From: JACNKV01 sp964645915
GTDB lineage: Bacteria; Fidelibacterota; Marinisomatia; Marinisomatales; JACNKV01
DNA: 11,313 nucleotides
NCBI GenBank assembly: GCA_964645915.1
Contig: CAZYDH010000037.1
Location: 1-11,313 of the forward strand
Direction of reading: 5' to 3'
The notes beneath the pieces are model-generated. The model was not told the origin of the DNA and did no database searches. It worked only from the letters and a program-made list of their open reading frames with translations. Positions 7,458 to 11,313 of this stretch are shown one piece after another. The stretch's first letter is position 1. Every line of letters starts with the position of its first letter. The position numbers were made by a program, and so were the translations under genes.

Positions 7458-9995
7458 ATGAAAAATAGCATCAAAAAAATATTGACGATAGGATTATTTA
7501 CAACTATTTCATTAGCGACACAGATGCATGTAGTTGCCGAGGTATTTACTGAAACGTGGTGACCGTACTGTCCTCAAGCTCGGGCCGGGCTTCAACAATT
7601 ATATAACCAGAATGACTTTGTAATTCCGTTAATCTGGCAAGGGGATTCAGAAAATATAAGTCCCAATTATTCCGCACGTTACTCCATGTATGGAATTAGT
7701 GCATTACCAACTGCACAATTTGGTGGTTATCTACAGGATGTAGGTGGCGGAAGTAATATATACACAAGGTACTTATCAAAATATAATCAAATTGTTTCAC
7801 AAAATAGTCCGTTGGAGATATCTCAAACATCGACAACGATCGGAGATAATTTAGTGGTAACTGCTGATATATCCGTGACAAGTACAATTACGTCAACGAA
7901 CAATAAAGTGATATTTATTATCACTCGGTATCAAAACAGCGACTATTTCAGCTCGGTGGTATACTATTCTGATGCTTCATTTAATTTGACAACAGTAGGA
8001 GAATCACAATCATTTGAAGAAACAATTCCGATCCAATCTGGATGGAATATTGAAGACTTACAAACGGTTGTTATTGTTCAGTCTTGGCAAGACGATCATG
8101 TACTTCAAGCCAGTCGAGAATCCATATCCCTCGGAAATATGTTTTCGATCAATGCAGAGTTTACTGAGTTGATTTCTGATGACGATCAAGATGGAGTCAT
8201 CAATCCGGGTGAAGATATTACTCTTTTACTTTCTGTTGTTAATGAGTCAATAAATATTGAAGCGGATAATATCATTGGAGAATTTTCTATTGAAAATCCA
8301 AATATTACGATAGATCAAATAGAGTATACCTTCGGACCGCTTGGTAATAATGGTGCGACTATAACTGAACAAATTTCTTTATCTATAGATGAAAATATAT
8401 CACTGGGTGATTTTCCGATCAATTTAACTTTATCAACAAGTTACACGGATATTTACGGAAACCCGGGTGAATTTTCATATACATTTCCGCTTCAAATCAA
8501 TGTAAGTATGTTTCAAGCAGGATGGCCTTTTACTATCGAAGATCAGGTTACCTCATCTCCGGCTGTTTTTGATATCAACCAAAATGGATCTAATGAAGTT
8601 ATCTTTGGTGATTATAGTGGACTCCTTCACGTATTAGATGCACAAAGACGCGAACTTCCGGGATTTCCCTTTGATCTTGGAAATGATATTTGGGGTTCAC
8701 CTGCCGTCGCTGACCTTGAGCAGGATGGAGATTTTGAGATAATCGTCGGTTCAAAAAATAAACATTTATTTATTATTAACGCAGATGGATCCGTTCAAGC
8801 TGATTACGATTCTCAACAATATATCATGGGAACCCCTGCTATCGGTAATATTGATGATGATCCGGAGTTAGAAGTTGTTTTTAGTGGATATTCCTCTCCT
8901 GGAAAACTTTTCGCAATCGATCCCGATGGAACACCCGTTAATGGATTTCCTTTTGAATTAGGACATAAAGTTCAACGCGGAGTTGCTTTAGCTGATTTTA
9001 ATGGGAACGGTAAAGACGATATTGTGTGTGGAACAGATAGTGAATCCATCGTTCTTATTTACGATGATTTAACAATTGCTGAGGGATTTCCGTTTCAAGC
9101 AGATAATGATTTTCGCTGTGCGCCTTCTGTATTAGATTTAGTTGGGGAAAAAATTATTTTCTGTGGATCAAGAGATGATAATTTATATGCGGTAAATGCA
9201 GATGGAACTCTTCGGTTTTCCATCCAAACCGGAGGAGATGTTGCGTCTTCACCGGGATTTGTAAATACAAATAATGGTTATGGAGTGTTCTTTGGATCCG
9301 ACGATGGATATCTTTATGGGGTGGATATCAACGGAGATGCTTTACCGGGATGGCCGGTAAACTTAGGAGATGATGTTGAAGTATCCCCGGCCTTTGCTGA
9401 TCTTGATGGAGACGGCGTTCCTGAAGTCGTAGCCGGTACAACTTCAGGATTAGTGTACGCTCTGAATATGGATGGAAGTGTTTTTCAACATTTTCCGATT
9501 CAATATTCGTTTCCAATTAAAGGTAATCCTACAATAGAAGACTTTGATCAGGACGGAGATTTGGAAATATTTATTGGAAGTACATGGGATCTACTCGCGA
9601 TTGATATTAAGGATTCCGGTTCTAATGAGAATACATGGAGCCTCCATCGCGGGAATCTACAAAGATCCGGTTTATTCACGGTAAATTCTGTTTCTACGGT
9701 ACCTGAAGAAAATATCATGATTCCAAAAGATTATGAACTAAAACCCGCGTATCCGAATCCATTTAATCCTGTTACAACGATATCATTTGTTGTTCCTGAT
9801 CATTCAGTTGGTGAATCATCTCTGCAAATAATCAATCTTACCGGACATATTGTAGAGGTGCTTCTAGAAGGAAACATTCAACCTGGGAACCATAGTATTC
9901 GATGGAATGCAGCCGGACACTCAAGTGGTGTATATTTTGCTAGACTCGTTACAAAGGATTATATAAGTACACAAAAACTTGTCTTGTTAAAATAA
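7458..9995 (+). CDS. Putative selenoprotein: thioredoxin-fold (Omp28-like) UxxC protein with propeller and T9SS tail
   Basis: Read through one in-frame TGA (7560-7562), this gene encodes 845 residues. Residues 1-20 form a signal peptide (K-K then I-L-T-I-G-L-F). The TGA is codon 35 in T-W-U-P-Y-C-P, the position of the first cysteine of a thioredoxin CxxC; C38 is the partner. The fold is completed by a probable cis-proline loop, I-S-A-L-P-T (P84). This N-terminal part resembles Omp28-related thiol-disulfide proteins. A beta-sandwich (about 117-225), an Ig-like domain (227-350), eight propeller repeats (about 355-720) and the sorting tail (762-845) follow. The start is chosen on AAAGGGG eight bases upstream; starting at Met77 would lose both the signal peptide and the active site. 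Expected role: surface or extracellular thiol/disulfide exchange, substrate unknown. A nonsense mutation or sequencing error at a Cys codon (TGC/TGT to TGA) is the main alternative. The preserved frame and the hairpin after the TGA argue for selenocysteine. Confidence 0.8.
7560..7562 (+). other. In-frame TGA, predicted selenocysteine codon (Sec35)
   Basis: TGA sits between TGG (Trp34) and CCG (Pro36), three codons before TGT (Cys38), which produces a U-P-Y-C redox motif. The following base is C, a context generally regarded as leaky for UGA termination. It is the only in-frame TGA in more than 3,200 codons of this window, which argues against a general reassignment of TGA. Confidence 0.75.
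7576..7592 (+). promoter_or_regulatory. SECIS-like hairpin downstream of the TGA
   Basis: AAGCTC pairs with GGGCTT (six pairs, one of them T-G) around a five-base loop GGGCC. The loop begins with G, 20 bases after the last base of the TGA. Bacterial SECIS elements lie in the coding sequence just after UGA and show a short stem with a G at the start of a small loop at about this distance, as in E. coli fdhF. A weak lower stem (TGT 7569-7571 with ACA 7595-7597) may extend it. The codons used here (CGG, GCC, GGG) are GC-rich against an AT-rich gene. No folding program was run. Confidence 0.62.
8136..9992 (+). repeat. Paralogous C-terminal half, copy 2 (in the Sec gene)
   Basis: Codons 227-845 encode an Ig-like domain, eight propeller repeats and the sorting tail, collinear with codons 508-1123 of the M6 gene. 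Each repeat follows the pattern S-P-A-x-x-D-x-[DN]-x-[DN]-G ... E-[IV]-x-x-G ... G. Repeats 5 and 6 have lost the acidic loop in both copies, so the two genes share a common ancestor for the whole block. Three cysteines (524, 554, 569) occur only in this copy. Confidence 0.85.
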
Positions 9996-10029
9996 TTCGT
10001 TACTTAACGGACAGTTTATTTATTCTTAT

Positions 10030-11313
10030 ATGACTGATCAAGAGCAAAAAGTCCATATTATCAGTCTGGGGTGTGCCAAGAATTTGGTGGACTCAGAGAT
10101 TTTGTTAGGAGGACTGAAAAAAACCAAAGTCAAGATCATTGATGATAATGAAACAGCGGACACGATCATCATCAATACCTGTGGGTTTTTAGATATAGCA
10201 CGGGAAGAATCGGTTGATACCATTTTACAAGCTGCCGAACTGAAATCAACTGGAAATTTGAAACATCTTGTGGTCATGGGATGTCTATCCGAACGATATC
10301 CAACTGAACTGAAAAAGGAAATTCCGGAAGTCGATCGGTTTTTTGGAACAAATGATCATCGCCAAATCGTTTCATTTTTAACCGGAAAAGAATTTGCTAA
10401 GGACGACCCACTCTTTAGACGATCACTTTTAACGCCCAATCATTATGCCTATCTGAAAATAGCAGAAGGATGCGATAACGCTTGTTCTTTCTGCAGCATT
10501 CCCATCATCAGAGGGAAACAAATAAGTCGCTCGGTTGAAGCGATTCACTCTGAAGCTGAGCGATTGGTTCATAATGGTACAAAAGAGCTGTTAGTCATTG
10601 CACAAGATACTACATCGTACGGTTGGGATCTGCAACCAAAACAATCCTTAAGCGATGTGATTCGATCGCTAGATACAATAGGGGACCCGTTAAAGTGGAT
10701 TAGACTTCATTACGCTCATCCTTCGCACTTATCTCAAGAGATCATTCAATCTATTGCTGAAGCTAAAAAGGTATGTCGATATTTAGATATACCGATACAA
10801 CACATATCGGACCCGATCCTACAATCAATGAAAAGAGGATTGGGCGAAAAAGGAATACGGAATCGTATTGAACGTCTGAGAGAGGCTATCCCTGATCTTC
10901 GGATACGAACAACGATGATCGTTGGATACCCCGGAGAAACAGATGAAGATTTCAAAAAGTTGTGTGATTTCACAAAAGAAACGGAGTTTGACCGACTTGG
11001 AATATTTACATATTCTGAGGAAGAAGATACATCTGCCGCTGACTTAGAGGATGATGTTCCAAGAGAAGTTAAGGATGAACGTAAAGCTGTTTTACAAGAG
11101 ATTCAAATGGAGATCAGTTTAGAAAAGAATTCATCACTGATTGGTAGTACGATGGATGTCCTATTTGATGAAGTAAAAGGTGATCATGCCGTTGGACGCA
11201 CAGAGTTTGATTCCCCTGAAGTAGACCATCAGGTAATTGTGAAAGATTCTGTAGAACCGGGTGAGTTTTTAAAGGTTGAAATCACAGATGCCAATGAGTT
11301 TGAATTGTTTGGT
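10030..11313 (+). CDS. rimO: Ribosomal protein uS12 methylthiotransferase RimO (3' end cut by window)
   Basis: RimO is a cytoplasmic radical-SAM enzyme that adds a methylthio group to an aspartate of ribosomal protein uS12. The 428 visible codons hold the N-terminal methylthiotransferase domain with cysteines C15 (L-G-C-A-K-N), C51 (N-T-C-G-F) and C85 (M-G-C-L) for the auxiliary 4Fe-4S cluster. The radical-SAM motif is C148-x3-C152-x2-C155 (G-C-D-N-A-C-S-F-C). The TRAM domain begins near residue 360 and includes the RimO-like G-R-T-x-F-D-S-P-E-V-D. RimO proteins are usually 430-445 residues, so only a few residues are missing beyond the window edge. The frame is open without a stop. The ATG at 10030 gives the normal RimO N-terminus, though no Shine-Dalgarno is visible. 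It starts 34 bases after the Sec gene and may be co-transcribed, but it is functionally distinct. Confidence 0.95.
   Translation, partial: MTDQEQKVHIISLGCAKNLVDSEILLGGLKKTKVKIIDDNETADTIIINTCGFLDIAREESVDTILQAAELKSTGNLKHLVVMGCLSERYPTELKKEIPEVDRFFGTNDHRQIVSFLTGKEFAKDDPLFRRSLLTPNHYAYLKIAEGCDNACSFCSIPIIRGKQISRSVEAIHSEAERLVHNGTKELLVIAQDTTSYGWDLQPKQSLSDVIRSLDTIGDPLKWIRLHYAHPSHLSQEIIQSIAEAKKVCRYLDIPIQHISDPILQSMKRGLGEKGIRNRIERLREAIPDLRIRTTMIVGYPGETDEDFKKLCDFTKETEFDRLGIFTYSEEEDTSAADLEDDVPREVKDERKAVLQEIQMEISLEKNSSLIGSTMDVLFDEVKGDHAVGRTEFDSPEVDHQVIVKDSVEPGEFLKVEITDANEFELFG

Noticed and set aside
7458..7562. Pseudogene with a nonsense mutation at codon 35
   Set aside because: There is no second stop or frameshift in over 800 downstream codons, the TGA is precisely at a redox cysteine, and a SECIS-like hairpin follows. 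A very recent mutation or a base-calling error cannot be fully excluded from one sequence.
7686..9995. A shorter gene starting at the ATG at 7686
   Set aside because: This start has no ribosome-binding site, would lack the signal peptide a T9SS cargo needs, and would begin in the middle of a thioredoxin fold just before its cis-proline loop. The upstream frame from 7458 supplies all missing parts.
9998..10029. Inverted repeat CGTTA/TAACG before rimO as a terminator
   Set aside because: The stem is at most four to five pairs with a minimal loop. The following bases are T-rich but interrupted, so it is too weak to call.
108..11313. Genome-wide reassignment of TGA (to Trp or Gly)
   Set aside because: Only one in-frame TGA occurs in more than 3,200 codons, while Trp and Gly are common and use ordinary codons. 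Reassignment would give many TGAs.

Overview
The window is an AT-rich, tightly packed bacterial segment with every gene on the + strand. It holds the last codons of one gene, three large genes for secreted multidomain proteins, and a nearly complete rimO. The first four gene products all end in the same type of C-terminal tail: a P-N-P-F-N motif, a beta-sandwich of about 85 residues, then S-G-[VM]-Y and a final L-L-K. This is the type IX secretion (T9SS) sorting domain, also annotated FlgD-like, of the Bacteroidota/FCB assemblage. The PNPFNP form of the tail together with the low GC suggests a Marinimicrobia-like or Ignavibacteria-like lineage. That placement is inference from style, not from a marker gene.

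Layout: 1-71, 3' end of a T9SS cargo gene; 108-3986, M14 zinc carboxypeptidase with long extracellular extensions; 4073-7444, M6 (immune inhibitor A-like) metalloprotease with an FG-GAP/VCBS-type propeller; 7458-9995, thioredoxin-fold (Omp28-like) protein carrying a paralogous propeller; 10030 to the window end, rimO. Gaps are 36, 86, 13 and 34 bases, so there is no long non-coding stretch. No tRNA, rRNA, CRISPR array or mobile element was seen.

The most interesting item is the gene at 7458-9995. Its frame contains a single TGA (7560-7562), placed exactly where the first cysteine of a thioredoxin CxxC motif belongs (T-W-U-P-Y-C-P). A 6-bp hairpin with a G-first loop, of the size and spacing of a bacterial SECIS, begins 13 nt after the TGA. 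The frame continues intact for more than 800 codons to a normal sorting tail, and a good ribosome-binding site and signal peptide lie upstream. The simplest reading is a selenoprotein, apparently sent to the cell surface by T9SS. An automatic gene caller would start it at Met77 and lose the signal peptide and active site. The Sec machinery (selA, selB, selC, selD) is not in this window, so decoding is inferred.

Taken together, the window encodes an exported set: an exopeptidase, an endopeptidase, and a likely selenocysteine-dependent thiol/disulfide protein that shares its surface propeller with the endopeptidase. A role in breaking down extracellular, perhaps disulfide-bonded, protein is plausible but unproven. 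rimO is a housekeeping gene that appears unrelated.
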